A stretch of 64,000 nucleotides of DNA from positions 558,001 to 622,000 of the forward strand of contig NZ_JACHJY010000004.1 of NCBI RefSeq assembly GCF_014203895.1. The letters are read 5' to 3'. Shown here one piece after another: positions 1-7,862 of the stretch (the first letter of the stretch is position 1; each line of letters opens with the position of its first letter). The notes under the pieces are model-generated. The model saw only the letters and a list, made by a program, of their open reading frames with translations, made no database searches and had not been told where the DNA came from. Position numbers and translations under genes: made by a program. The DNA is from Streptomyces nymphaeiformis. Lineage in GTDB: Bacteria > Actinomycetota > Actinomycetes > Streptomycetales > Streptomycetaceae.

Positions 1-639
1 CCCCCCGAGGTGGAGCTGTGGGCACCCCATCTGCCCGCACGCGAACACCGGATGCTCGAAGAGCCCCTGGACGACATGGGGCTGCTCGTCCGCACCCTGG
101 CCGACGAGCTCGGCGCGGACGAGCGGCCGACCACCCTGTTCGGACACAGCTTCGGCTCGCTCGTCGCGTTCGAACTGGCCCGCCTCCTCCAGGAGCGTTC
201 CCGCCCGGTCGACTGCCTGATCGCGTCCGGGATGGTGGCGCCGATCGTGCTGCCGCCCCGGCCGGTGCCCACGGACGCCGAGATCCTCTCCAGCCTCCGC
301 TCGCACGGGGTGACGCCCCCCGAGTTCTTCACCCAGCCCGACCTCCTCGAACTCGTCATGCCGGGCCTGCGCGCCGACTACCGGATGGCGATGGGCTACC
401 GGTACGCGGAGGGCCCCGAGCTCTCCGCCCGGGTGTACGCGATCGGGGGCACCGACGACCCCGGCGTGCCCGTCGAGGGCCTCACGGCCTGGGCGGCGCA
501 CGGGCAGGGCGACTGCCCCGTCCGGATGTGGGAGGGCGGTCACATGTTCCTCCTGCAACACGTCGAGGAAGTCGCCTCGTTCGTGGTCGGCTGTCATCAG
601 CGGTCCGACACCCGCCCCTTGCAGTCAATCGAAGGATGA
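1..639 (+). CDS. Type II thioesterase (5' end outside window)
   Basis: Alpha/beta-hydrolase thioesterase of the TEII type, which removes misprimed or stalled acyl groups from PKS/NRPS carrier proteins in the cytoplasm. The reading frame is open from base 1 and lacks the usual N-terminal F-P-H-A-G-G oxyanion region, so the gene starts to the left of the window. The nucleophile elbow G-H-S-F-G-S, the acidic residue in the GTDDPG segment and the C-terminal histidine in GGHMF are all present. Its stop overlaps the next ATG (ATGA at 636-639), so the two hydrolases are probably translationally coupled. A TEII usually sits inside a PKS or NRPS cluster, so such a cluster is expected on the left flank (inference). 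Confidence 0.9.
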   Translation, partial: PPEVELWAPHLPAREHRMLEEPLDDMGLLVRTLADELGADERPTTLFGHSFGSLVAFELARLLQERSRPVDCLIASGMVAPIVLPPRPVPTDAEILSSLRSHGVTPPEFFTQPDLLELVMPGLRADYRMAMGYRYAEGPELSARVYAIGGTDDPGVPVEGLTAWAAHGQGDCPVRMWEGGHMFLLQHVEEVASFVVGCHQRSDTRPLQSIEG

Positions 640-1508
640 GCATGGAAACGCGTACCCTCACCGTCCCCGGCGGCACCCTGCACGCCGTGAGCAGCGGCGC
701 CCCGGCCGGCCCCTCGGCCGTCCTGGTCCACTCCGGCATCGCCCACGGCCAGATGTGGCACCCGCTGATGGAGGCGCTGAGCGAGGAGATGTTCTCCGTC
801 GCCTACGACTGCCGCTGCTTCGGCCGGTCGACGACGACGCTGGACGGGGAGTTCTCCGACCTCGCCGACCTCGGGAGCGTCCTCGACGCGTACGGTCTCG
901 AGTCCACCGTGCTCGTGGCCGAGTCGCGCGGCGCGCGACTCGCGATCGACTTCGCCCTCGCGCACCCCGAGCGGGTGGACGGCCTCTTCCTGCTCGCGCC
1001 CGACGTCTCGGGCTTCGACTCCCCGGTCGCGGACGAGGAGCGCCCGCTGCTCGAAGCCGTCGGGGAGGCCGAGGAGGCCTGGGACACCGCCGAGCCGGCC
1101 GACGTCCCCCGGACGGTCGAGGAGCTGATCGCCCTCGAGGTGCGGCTCTTCGTCGACGGCCCCGGCCGCGAGCAGGCGCCCGAGCGGGCGGCCGTGCGCG
1201 AGGCGGTCGCCGAGATGCTGCGGCTCAACTACACGCAGCAGAAGGACACTCCGGACTTCACGCGGCCCGAGCCCGCGGCCGACCGTCTGGCGAAGCTCGA
1301 CGTGCCGGTGCGGGTGCTCGTCGGCGACGCCGACACGCTCGGCATGCGGGCCACGGCGGAGGAGATCGAGCGCGCCGTCCCGCAGGCCTCGCTGGTCCGC
1401 GTCCCGGACGCGGCGCACGCGCTCACGCTCGAGCGCGAGGAGACGGTCGTACGCGAACTGCGCACGTGGTGGCGGGAACTGCGGCAGCTGCCGCAGTCCG
1501 GGGAATGA
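636..1508 (+). CDS. Alpha/beta hydrolase (290 aa)
   Basis: Cytoplasmic alpha/beta-fold hydrolase of unknown substrate. The N-terminal strand and HSG oxyanion region (VLVHSGIAHG), a nucleophile elbow near residue 98, a catalytic-acid segment (VGDADTLG) and the late histidine (DAAHALTLE) fit the fold over its full length. The elbow reads A-E-S-R-G, not the canonical G-x-S-x-G: the first glycine is alanine. ATG at 636 is chosen because it overlaps the thioesterase stop (ATGA) and follows GAAGGA; an in-frame ATG at 642 is the alternative. Coupling to a TEII suggests a role in the same secondary-metabolite locus, but no product can be named. Confidence 0.85.
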   Translation: MSMETRTLTVPGGTLHAVSSGAPAGPSAVLVHSGIAHGQMWHPLMEALSEEMFSVAYDCRCFGRSTTTLDGEFSDLADLGSVLDAYGLESTVLVAESRGARLAIDFALAHPERVDGLFLLAPDVSGFDSPVADEERPLLEAVGEAEEAWDTAEPADVPRTVEELIALEVRLFVDGPGREQAPERAAVREAVAEMLRLNYTQQKDTPDFTRPEPAADRLAKLDVPVRVLVGDADTLGMRATAEEIERAVPQASLVRVPDAAHALTLEREETVVRELRTWWRELRQLPQSGE

Positions 1509-1528
1509 CCTAGGGAGAGGGCTCTGCG

Positions 1529-3940
1529 ATGAGCATGCTGAAGTCCCGGCCGGGAACGGCCGACGAGCCCCCGTCGGAGGACCCGGGAACCTCCGGGGCC
1601 GACGGCCCGGCTCCGTCCGACGGCCTGGCTGACGGTCGGCCCGGCGGTGCGGACGCCGGTCGGCCGGGCGGTGCGGCCGGCGGTCGGTCCGGTGCTGCCT
1701 CCGGCCGTCCGGCCGGTGCCCGGCGGTTCGCCGGGACCTGGACCGTCCTCGTGGCGCTCCTGGCCGTCTCCTTCTCGCTGGCGTACGGGGCCACCCGTCC
1801 CGCGCCCGACGGGGAGGCGGGCCGGGGCGCGCTGGCCACGGCCCAGCGGCTGGAGGACCTCGGCACGCACGTCGCCGCGAGCCCGAAGCTCGCGGAGGGG
1901 CTCGACCTCGTCTCCCGCGAGCTGAAGGCGATCCCGGGCCTGGAGGTGGAGCGGCAGCGCTCCACCGGCTCGTACCGCTTCCACGACCGCGCCGTCGACT
2001 ACGCCGTCGAGAACGTGATCGCCCGCCAGCCCGGCGACAGCAAGGACGCCCTCCTGGTGAACGTCCACGTCGACTCGGCGATGGAGGGCCCCGGCTCCGC
2101 CGACGACGGCGTCAACGTCGGCGCGGTGATCCAGGCCGCCCGGCAGCTGGCCGGCAAGGACCACCACCGCACGGTCGTCTACCTCTTCAACGGCGGCGAG
2201 GAGGTCGGCCTCACCGGCGCCGACGCCTTCACCGGGCACCCGTGGGCGAAGGACGTCCGCTGGTTCCTGAACCTGGAGGCCGTCGGCTCGGGCGGACTGC
2301 CCATCCTGTTCCAGGCGGGCGAGGACGACGGCCGGCTGATCGAGCTCGCGGGCGACACCGCGCGGCCGTACGGCTCGGTCCTCGGCCAGTGGCTGTTCCA
2401 GGCGGGCCTCATCAACTCCGACACCGACAGCCGGGTGTGGCGCGCCCAGGGGTGGTCGGGCCTCGACTACGCCCTCTTCGAGGACGGCTACCAGTACCAC
2501 ACGCCGAACGACCGGGTCGCCGCGATCGGGGACGGTTCGGCGCAGGCGGTCACGGACCTGACCGTCCGGTTCGCCTCCGACGTCACGGGGGCCGCCGCCC
2601 CGGCCGGCCGGAAGCCCGCCCCGTACTACTTCGACGTGCTGTCCCGCTGGTGGGTGACCCTGGACCCGCTGCTCGTGAAGTCCGGCACCCTCGCCCTGCT
2701 CCTCGTCCTGGCCGCGCTGACCTGGCGGGCCCGCAAGGTCTGGGACCTCCGTCCCGGCCGGGTGGCGGCCACCGCCGGGGCCGCGCTCCTCGGCCTCCCG
2801 GCGGCCGTGCTCACGGGTGTCCTGGTGGGCGGTGCCCAGTCCCTGGTCGGTCCGCACGCCTGGTACGCGCACCCCTGGCTGATGTACCTGGTGCCCCTGC
2901 CCCTCACCGTCCTCGGGGCGCTCGCCCCGCAGCTGCTCCTGGCGCGCCGGCGCCGCCGCCGTTCTCCGGACGGTGCCGGGCGGCCGGACGCCCGTACCGC
3001 CCTGCTCGGCAACGCCTGGGCGGTCGGATTGCTCGGCGTGCTCACCGCCTGGCTGGGCGTCGGGCCCGGCTATCTGCTGTGGATCGGCTCCGTCCTGTCC
3101 GTCCTGTCCATCGGCGGCTTCCTGGTGCTTCCGGGCCGCTGGCGCGCGGTGCCGCTGCTCGTGGGCGCGTTCGTGTCGTTCGTGCTGATCGCCCAGTTCA
3201 CCCGGAACCTGTTCGAGCTGGCCGTCCCGATGGTGGGCCGGATGCCGACCGCCATCCCCATGGACGCGGCCCTCGCCGTGGCGTGCGTCCTGGTCGCCGT
3301 CCCGCTGGCGCTGGTCCTCGCGCCGTTCGCCGCCCACGCCGGCCGCCCGCCGCGCCGGTCCGGCCTGGCCGTGCTCGCGTACACCGCCTGCGCTCTCCTG
3401 GTGGTCGGACTCGTCCAGCCCTACGACAGCGCGCACCCGAAGCTGGTCAGCGCGTTCCAGGAGCAGACCGACGGCAAGGACCCGCGGATCGTGCTCGAAG
3501 GCCGCGACTACCTCACGCCCGAGAGCCTCGGGGTCGTCGACCGGGTCGCCAGTGACACGGGTCTGCGGGTCCGCGACGGCGGGCTCGCCGCACGGAAGGT
3601 GTCCGTACCCGAGGGGAAGGTCTCCGTCGACACTGCCGGTGCGACCGCGCCCGTCCGGATCACGATCGGCGCGAACCGCGCGGAGCTGATCAGGGTCACG
3701 GTGACGGGCCCCGGTCTCTCCATCGGCGGCCGGCCCTTCGAGAGCGAGGAGGCGGTGATCGACGTCGTCGGCCGCTTCGACGGCCACACGCTGGCCGTCG
3801 ACCGCAAGGGCCCCGTCGAGATCCAGGTCGATCAGGTCTTCCTGAAGACCGGCGAGGACGCCGAGCGGGCCCTGGCGGCGCTGCCGGACTGGACGGTGGG
3901 CCACGCGAGGACGGTCGTCACGCACACGTACAGGTCCTGA
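1529..3940 (+). CDS. M28-family membrane metallopeptidase (803 aa)
   Basis: Zinc-dependent aminopeptidase-like protein of family M28 joined to a polytopic membrane domain, as in Pff1-type vacuolar membrane proteases. The first 60 residues are Gly/Ala/Pro-rich and presumably cytosolic, and a transmembrane helix follows near residue 70. The M28 core has the expected metal ligands in order: H and D in NVHVDSAMEG...ADDG, E-E in GGEEVGLTG, D/E in NLEAVGSGG and a late H in QYHTPNDRV. About eight hydrophobic segments follow (residues about 380-640), then a soluble C-terminal domain. ATG 1529 has a GGGAGAGG ribosome-binding site. The gene lies 20 bp after the hydrolase and may be co-transcribed. The substrate is unknown. 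Confidence 0.88.
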   Translation: MSMLKSRPGTADEPPSEDPGTSGADGPAPSDGLADGRPGGADAGRPGGAAGGRSGAASGRPAGARRFAGTWTVLVALLAVSFSLAYGATRPAPDGEAGRGALATAQRLEDLGTHVAASPKLAEGLDLVSRELKAIPGLEVERQRSTGSYRFHDRAVDYAVENVIARQPGDSKDALLVNVHVDSAMEGPGSADDGVNVGAVIQAARQLAGKDHHRTVVYLFNGGEEVGLTGADAFTGHPWAKDVRWFLNLEAVGSGGLPILFQAGEDDGRLIELAGDTARPYGSVLGQWLFQAGLINSDTDSRVWRAQGWSGLDYALFEDGYQYHTPNDRVAAIGDGSAQAVTDLTVRFASDVTGAAAPAGRKPAPYYFDVLSRWWVTLDPLLVKSGTLALLLVLAALTWRARKVWDLRPGRVAATAGAALLGLPAAVLTGVLVGGAQSLVGPHAWYAHPWLMYLVPLPLTVLGALAPQLLLARRRRRRSPDGAGRPDARTALLGNAWAVGLLGVLTAWLGVGPGYLLWIGSVLSVLSIGGFLVLPGRWRAVPLLVGAFVSFVLIAQFTRNLFELAVPMVGRMPTAIPMDAALAVACVLVAVPLALVLAPFAAHAGRPPRRSGLAVLAYTACALLVVGLVQPYDSAHPKLVSAFQEQTDGKDPRIVLEGRDYLTPESLGVVDRVASDTGLRVRDGGLAARKVSVPEGKVSVDTAGATAPVRITIGANRAELIRVTVTGPGLSIGGRPFESEEAVIDVVGRFDGHTLAVDRKGPVEIQVDQVFLKTGEDAERALAALPDWTVGHARTVVTHTYRS

Positions 3941-3970
3941 GGGATCGCCAGAAGTGCGGGTCCGGGCGGT

Positions 3971-3984
3971 GTTTCACGTGAAAC
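3971..3984. promoter_or_regulatory. parS: parS site 1 (ParB binding site)
   Basis: GTTTCACGTGAAAC is the exact 14-bp Streptomyces/Bacillus parS consensus bound by ParB during chromosome segregation. It is the centre of a 42-bp perfect palindrome (3957-3998), which in RNA form could also terminate transcription from the convergent genes 1529-3940 and 4046-5623. Streptomyces parS sites cluster around oriC. Confidence 0.93.
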
Positions 3985-4006
3985 ACCGCCCGGACCCGTT
4001 CGCCGT

Positions 4007-4020
4007 GTTTCACGTGAAAC
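4007..4020. promoter_or_regulatory. parS: parS site 2 (ParB binding site)
   Basis: A second exact GTTTCACGTGAAAC, 36 bp centre-to-centre from the first and itself the centre of a 32-bp perfect palindrome (3998-4029). The two palindromes abut and share base 3998. Both lie in the only non-coding DNA between two convergent genes. Confidence 0.93.
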
Positions 4021-4045
4021 ACGGCGAACTGCCCCGTTGGCCGTG

Positions 4046-5623
4046 TCAGACGCCCTCGGTCCAGTCGGCCGGCAGGCGGTAGTCGAGGTCGGCCTCGACG
4101 GTCGCCACGTCCATCTGGGCCTTCTGCAGCGAACCGGAGAAGTCCCAGTTCATCGACTGCCAGCGGGTGAACTGGTCAAGGACCCAGACGCCGGACTGGC
4201 GGCTGCCGTTGCCGGACTTGCCGTTGCCACCGAACGGGAGGTGGGCCTCGGCGCCCGAGGTGGAGTTGTTCACGCTGACCATGCCCGCGCCGATGCCCTG
4301 TCGGAACTGGAACACCGTGGCCGGGTCGCTCGTCCAGACGGCGGCGGAGAGGCCGTAGCCCGGGGTGTTGGCGAGCTCGATCGCCTCGTCGAGCGTCCGG
4401 TACGTGGTCACGCCGACGACCGGCCCGAAGGTCTCCTCCAGGAAGATCCGGTCCGTCGGGCGAACCCCGGCCACGAGCACCGGGTGGTAGTACAGGCCGT
4501 CCGAGGGGTCGCCGACGAAGCCCTCGCGGGGCGACTCGGCGGTGATCCGGCCGATCGCGCTCGAACCGAGCACCGTGTGGTGCTCCTCGATCCAGCTCAG
4601 CGCCTCCTCGTAGGAGCGCGCGAACTTCTCGTCGAGCAGCGGGCCGTAGACGACGCCCTCGGCCGGCTCGCCCACCGCCGCGGCCCGCACCGCCTCGTCG
4701 AACTTGCGGACGAACTCGTCGTGCACGTCCTCGTGCGCGATGACCGTGCCCAGCGAGGTGCAGCGCTGGCCCGCCGTGCCGTAGCCGGAGAACAGCGCGG
4801 CCTGCACGGCCAGGTCCAGGTCCGCGTCGGGGGCGAGGACCATCGGGTTCTTGCCGCCCAGCTCCAGGCACGGGGTCTGGAGGTGGCGGCCGCACAGCTC
4901 GCCGATCCGGCGGCCGACCAGCGTCGAGCCCGTGAAGCCGACCTTGTCGACCAGACCGCGGCCCAGTGCGGCGTCCAGGCCCTCGAAGGTCGTCTCGCCG
5001 TCCGCGTAGACCAGGTTCAGGACGCCGGCCGGGACGCCCGCGCGCCAGGCGAGCTCGGCGAGGGCGCGCGCGGTCGCGGCCGCGTACTCGGCGGGCTTCC
5101 ACACCACCGCGTTGCCGCACAGCAGCGCCGGGGCGATGTACCAGGACGGCACCGCCACCGGGAAGTTGCCCGCCGTCACGATGACGGACACGCCGACCGG
5201 CATCCGGAAGGTGAACAGCTGCTTGTCGGACATCTCGGAGGGGACCGTCTGCCCGTACAGGCGGCGGCCCTCGCCGAGGAAGAAGTCGCAGGTGTCGATG
5301 ATCTCCTGGACCTCGCCCAGCGCCTCGGCGTACGTCTTGCCCACCTCGCGGGTGACGAGGCGCGCCAGGCTCTCCTTGTTGGCCTGGACGAGGCGCCCGA
5401 AGGCGCCCACGACCTGGCCGCGCACGGGGGCCGGGACCCGCGCCCACTCGCGCTGGGCCTGCCGCGCCGCCGCGCAGGCGTCCTGGAACGTCGCCGAGTC
5501 GGCCAGCCGGACCTCGGCGACGACATCGCTCAGGCGCGCGGGGTTGAGGGAGGCGTAGGTGTCACCGCCGCCGGGGACCTCCTTGCCGTCGATCACCGAG
5601 TTCAGCGCAGTCGGAGCCACCAC
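4046..5623 (-). CDS. Aldehyde dehydrogenase (ALDH7/P6C-dehydrogenase-like, 525 aa)
   Basis: NAD(P)-dependent aldehyde dehydrogenase. The catalytic cysteine lies in GTAGQRCTS, the general-base glutamate in CLELGGKNP, the cofactor lysine in VVWKPAEYA, and the Rossmann turn is GFTGSTLVGRRIG. The G-T-A-G-Q-R-C-T signature resembles the ALDH7 (antiquitin / piperideine-6-carboxylate dehydrogenase) group, which acts in lysine catabolism, but no neighbouring gene confirms a substrate; succinate-semialdehyde dehydrogenase is the main alternative. GTG at 5623 follows AGAGGA at good spacing. The gene is apparently monocistronic and converges on the M28 peptidase gene across the parS pair. Confidence 0.9.
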   Translation of the reverse strand: MVAPTALNSVIDGKEVPGGGDTYASLNPARLSDVVAEVRLADSATFQDACAAARQAQREWARVPAPVRGQVVGAFGRLVQANKESLARLVTREVGKTYAEALGEVQEIIDTCDFFLGEGRRLYGQTVPSEMSDKQLFTFRMPVGVSVIVTAGNFPVAVPSWYIAPALLCGNAVVWKPAEYAAATARALAELAWRAGVPAGVLNLVYADGETTFEGLDAALGRGLVDKVGFTGSTLVGRRIGELCGRHLQTPCLELGGKNPMVLAPDADLDLAVQAALFSGYGTAGQRCTSLGTVIAHEDVHDEFVRKFDEAVRAAAVGEPAEGVVYGPLLDEKFARSYEEALSWIEEHHTVLGSSAIGRITAESPREGFVGDPSDGLYYHPVLVAGVRPTDRIFLEETFGPVVGVTTYRTLDEAIELANTPGYGLSAAVWTSDPATVFQFRQGIGAGMVSVNNSTSGAEAHLPFGGNGKSGNGSRQSGVWVLDQFTRWQSMNWDFSGSLQKAQMDVATVEADLDYRLPADWTEGV

Positions 5624-5703
5624 TTGGAATTCCTCTCACCATGTCGGATGCGGTGGGTCAGAGTAGCCGCTGACCTGCGCAAGCGGGCCGGATCGAGGGG
5701 GGA

Positions 5704-6156
5704 TCAGCGGACCCTCTTGTTCATCCAGGGGGTGAGCGAGGCGCCGGGCACCAGTTCCTTGTATGTCACGTCGCCGGGGACCGGGACGACGAGCCACCAG
5801 CCGGGCGGGAAGAACCGGCCCTTCACATGGGCGAGTCCGCCGTGGACGGAGCGCAGGAAGGCGGGGACGGCGTCGCGGGGGACGTCCGCGAACTCGATCC
5901 CGTCCACGGTGATCCGGGCGTCGTCCTCGGGGAAGACCTGGACGGTGACCGAAGGGGAGCCGCCCAGCTCGACGTAGGCCTCGTGCGGCAGCGATCCGTC
6001 CGGGTCGAGGACGGCGAACGCGCCGGAGGAGGTGCGCCGGGACGTCTGGTCCGCGCCGATGGAGTCGTCGACCGTCATCTCCAGGTGGAACTCCCGGGCG
6101 ATCTCGCGGATCGCGGTGACGGCCGCTTCGGTGGTGGGCAGGTGCGGGTGAGCCAT
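5704..6156 (-). CDS. Conserved hypothetical protein (150 aa)
   Basis: Small soluble protein that I do not recognise. It is acidic in the first half and ends in a Trp/Pro-rich segment (FFPPGWWLVVPVPGD) and a basic tail. There is no signal peptide or membrane segment. Codon use is typical for the chromosome, supporting a real gene. ATG 6156 (MAHPHL) is preferred; ATG 6168 adds four residues, and neither start has a clear ribosome-binding site. It lies between kptA and the aldehyde dehydrogenase, all on the minus strand. Confidence 0.75.
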   Translation of the reverse strand: MAHPHLPTTEAAVTAIREIAREFHLEMTVDDSIGADQTSRRTSSGAFAVLDPDGSLPHEAYVELGGSPSVTVQVFPEDDARITVDGIEFADVPRDAVPAFLRSVHGGLAHVKGRFFPPGWWLVVPVPGDVTYKELVPGASLTPWMNKRVR

Positions 6157-6196
6157 GGGAGCGATCATGCCGCACGGCCCGTGGGGGCCGTCCGGC

Positions 6197-6739
6197 TCAG
6201 GAGGGGAAACGGAGGAACTCCGGCGGGACGGCGTCGGTCAGCCAGACCCCGTTGGCGCTGACGTGGAAGACGTGCCCGGCCCGCCGCATGGCTCCGGCGT
6301 CGACGCTCAGCACGACGGGCCGTCCCCGGCGCGCGCCGACCCGGGTCGCCGTCTCCCGGTCGGGGGAGAGGTGGACGTGGTGGCGGGCCATGGGCCGCAG
6401 CCCCTCCGCCCGGATCGCGGGGAGCCGGTCCGCGACCGTGCCGTGGTAGAGGTACGCGGGCGGTTCGGCGGCCGGCAGGTCCAGGTCGACCGTGACGGTG
6501 TGGCCCTGGCTCGCGCGGATGCGGGTGCCCTCGATCGCGAAGCGCTTCTTGTCGTTGGTCGCCACGACGTGGTCGAGCTCGGCGCGGGTGATCCGGAAGC
6601 CGTGCTCGGCGGCGGCCCGGAGCAGGTCGTCGATCTCGGTCCAGCCGTGCGCGTCGAGGACGAGCCCGATGCGCTCGGGCTGGTGACGCAGATGCTTGGA
6701 GAGGTACTTCGACACCTTCACGGTGCGTCGTTCATCCAT
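6197..6739 (-). CDS. kptA: RNA 2'-phosphotransferase (Tpt1/KptA family)
   Basis: KptA transfers a 2'-phosphate from RNA to NAD+, giving ADP-ribose 1'',2''-cyclic phosphate. In bacteria lacking the eukaryotic tRNA-splicing pathway its natural substrate is unsettled. The family pattern is clear: N-terminal SKYLSKHLRH, then ATNDKKRF, the NAD-site LYHGT, HHVHLS and the C-terminal SANGVWLTDAVPP. The length, 180 aa, is normal. The frame stays open upstream, but ATG 6739 follows GGGGAAG and starts exactly at the conserved domain, so the 46 residues before it are rejected. DnaA-box-like sequences lie directly upstream (6764-6817). Confidence 0.93.
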   Translation of the reverse strand: MDERRTVKVSKYLSKHLRHQPERIGLVLDAHGWTEIDDLLRAAAEHGFRITRAELDHVVATNDKKRFAIEGTRIRASQGHTVTVDLDLPAAEPPAYLYHGTVADRLPAIRAEGLRPMARHHVHLSPDRETATRVGARRGRPVVLSVDAGAMRRAGHVFHVSANGVWLTDAVPPEFLRFPS

Positions 6740-6763
6740 CTCGATTTCTTCCCCGTTCAGGTT

Positions 6764-6817
6764 TGATCCACAAGCAAGTGGAGTTATCCACAAGCGAATT
6801 GGAGATTCTGTGGACAA
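6764..6817. promoter_or_regulatory. DnaA-box trio upstream of kptA
   Basis: Three 9-mers lie within 54 bp: TGATCCACA (6764-6772, one mismatch), TTATCCACA (6784-6792, perfect consensus) and, inverted, TGTGGACAA (6809-6817, i.e. TTGTCCACA, the preferred Streptomyces DnaA box). They occupy the 100-bp gap between the merR stop and the kptA start, so DnaA could influence kptA transcription, or the site may titrate DnaA. Binding is inferred from sequence only. Confidence 0.7.
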
Positions 6818-6839
6818 CGGGGCTGCCAGGTCAAGGCAT

Positions 6840-7805
6840 TTAACCAATTTCCTCGTCTTTGTACTGTCTTGCGGCAAGTGCGTCCAATGTTCTTTTGTTG
6901 ACCTCTCGTTCCGTGGCCGCCGCGATGAAGGCCTCGATGCCCTCCGCGCCGACCAGGCTCTGAACGGCCCGTATCGTCCCGGCCGGAAGCGACACCGGAC
7001 GCGGCTGGTCGTCCCTCACCAGGGGTGGCTCCGGCGACAGATGGAACTGGAGGTGGCGGGTGGCCAGCAGGCGCATGGCCCGCGCCAGTTCGGCGTCCAC
7101 CGTCTGCTGGGCGAGCGGCCTCAGCCGCCGCACCATCGTCGCCGCCTCGGCCGCGTCCGCGTCCGTCGGCGGCCGGTGCTCCAGATAGCGCGCGAAGACG
7201 TGCTCGGTCGTGAACTCCAGGAAACGGGACGCGATGTGCTCGACCTGATCGCGAAGTTCCCTCAGGTGCCCGGTGATCGCCGCGAGCGGCACGCCCGCCG
7301 CGTACAACTCGGCGGCCACCGCCAGCTCTTGCGGACTCGGCACGAGGTACTCCTCGCCCCGGCCCTCCCGGCCCGGCAGCCGCTCCAGCACGCCGAGCTC
7401 GACGGCCTCCCGGATGGCCTCCTCGTCCGGCGTGCCCCCGAAGCGGGCGTCCAGCTCCGCGCGGGAGATCCGGTCCGCCTCCTCGTCCGTCCACGGCCCG
7501 TGGACCTCCGCGACCAGGCCGAGCACCCCGCCGAGCCCCCGGCCGGTGTCCCAGGCCTCCAGGAGCTCCTTGATCGAGGCCAGGGTGTAGCCCCGGTCGA
7601 GGAGGTCGGCGATCTGCCGGAGCCGCGCGAGATGCGCGTCCCCGTACACGTTCGACCTGCCCCGCCGCTCCGGACGGGGCAGCAGGCCGCGGTCCTGGTA
7701 GGCGCGGATCGTCCGGACCGTGGCCCCGCTGTGATGGGCGAGATCCTCGATCCGGTACTCCGGCTGTGCTGACTGCTCGGACAAACCCGCTCCCACCGAC
7801 CGCAT
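6840..7805 (-). CDS. MerR-family transcriptional regulator (321 aa)
   Basis: The N-terminal winged-helix domain is typical of MerR: YRIEDLAHHSGATVRTIRAY, then GLLPRPERRGRSNVYGDAHL and the helix LARLRQIADLLDRGYTLASI, followed by a dimerisation helix. The C-terminal part (about 200 residues) is a long helical effector region without the cysteines of metal-sensing MerR proteins, so a small organic ligand or protein partner is likelier. Start choice is uncertain: ATG 7805 is given; GTG 7820 or an internal GTG after VRS are alternatives. It is followed downstream by the DnaA-box trio. Confidence 0.88.
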   Translation of the reverse strand: MRSVGAGLSEQSAQPEYRIEDLAHHSGATVRTIRAYQDRGLLPRPERRGRSNVYGDAHLARLRQIADLLDRGYTLASIKELLEAWDTGRGLGGVLGLVAEVHGPWTDEEADRISRAELDARFGGTPDEEAIREAVELGVLERLPGREGRGEEYLVPSPQELAVAAELYAAGVPLAAITGHLRELRDQVEHIASRFLEFTTEHVFARYLEHRPPTDADAAEAATMVRRLRPLAQQTVDAELARAMRLLATRHLQFHLSPEPPLVRDDQPRPVSLPAGTIRAVQSLVGAEGIEAFIAAATEREVNKRTLDALAARQYKDEEIG

Positions 7806-7862
7806 GCTCCACCCCGCCACCGCGAGGCCCCTCCTGGGAGGGATCGTACGACCGCCGGTCCG

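Noticed and set aside
1229..3925. 898-codon open frame opposite the M28 peptidase
   Set aside because: Arg/Gly/Asp-rich shadow frame of a gene with high third-position GC; no domain is visible.
3970..4021. The parS palindromes as simple terminators only
   Set aside because: Exact match of both cores to the ParB consensus makes parS the primary explanation, although termination may be a second function.
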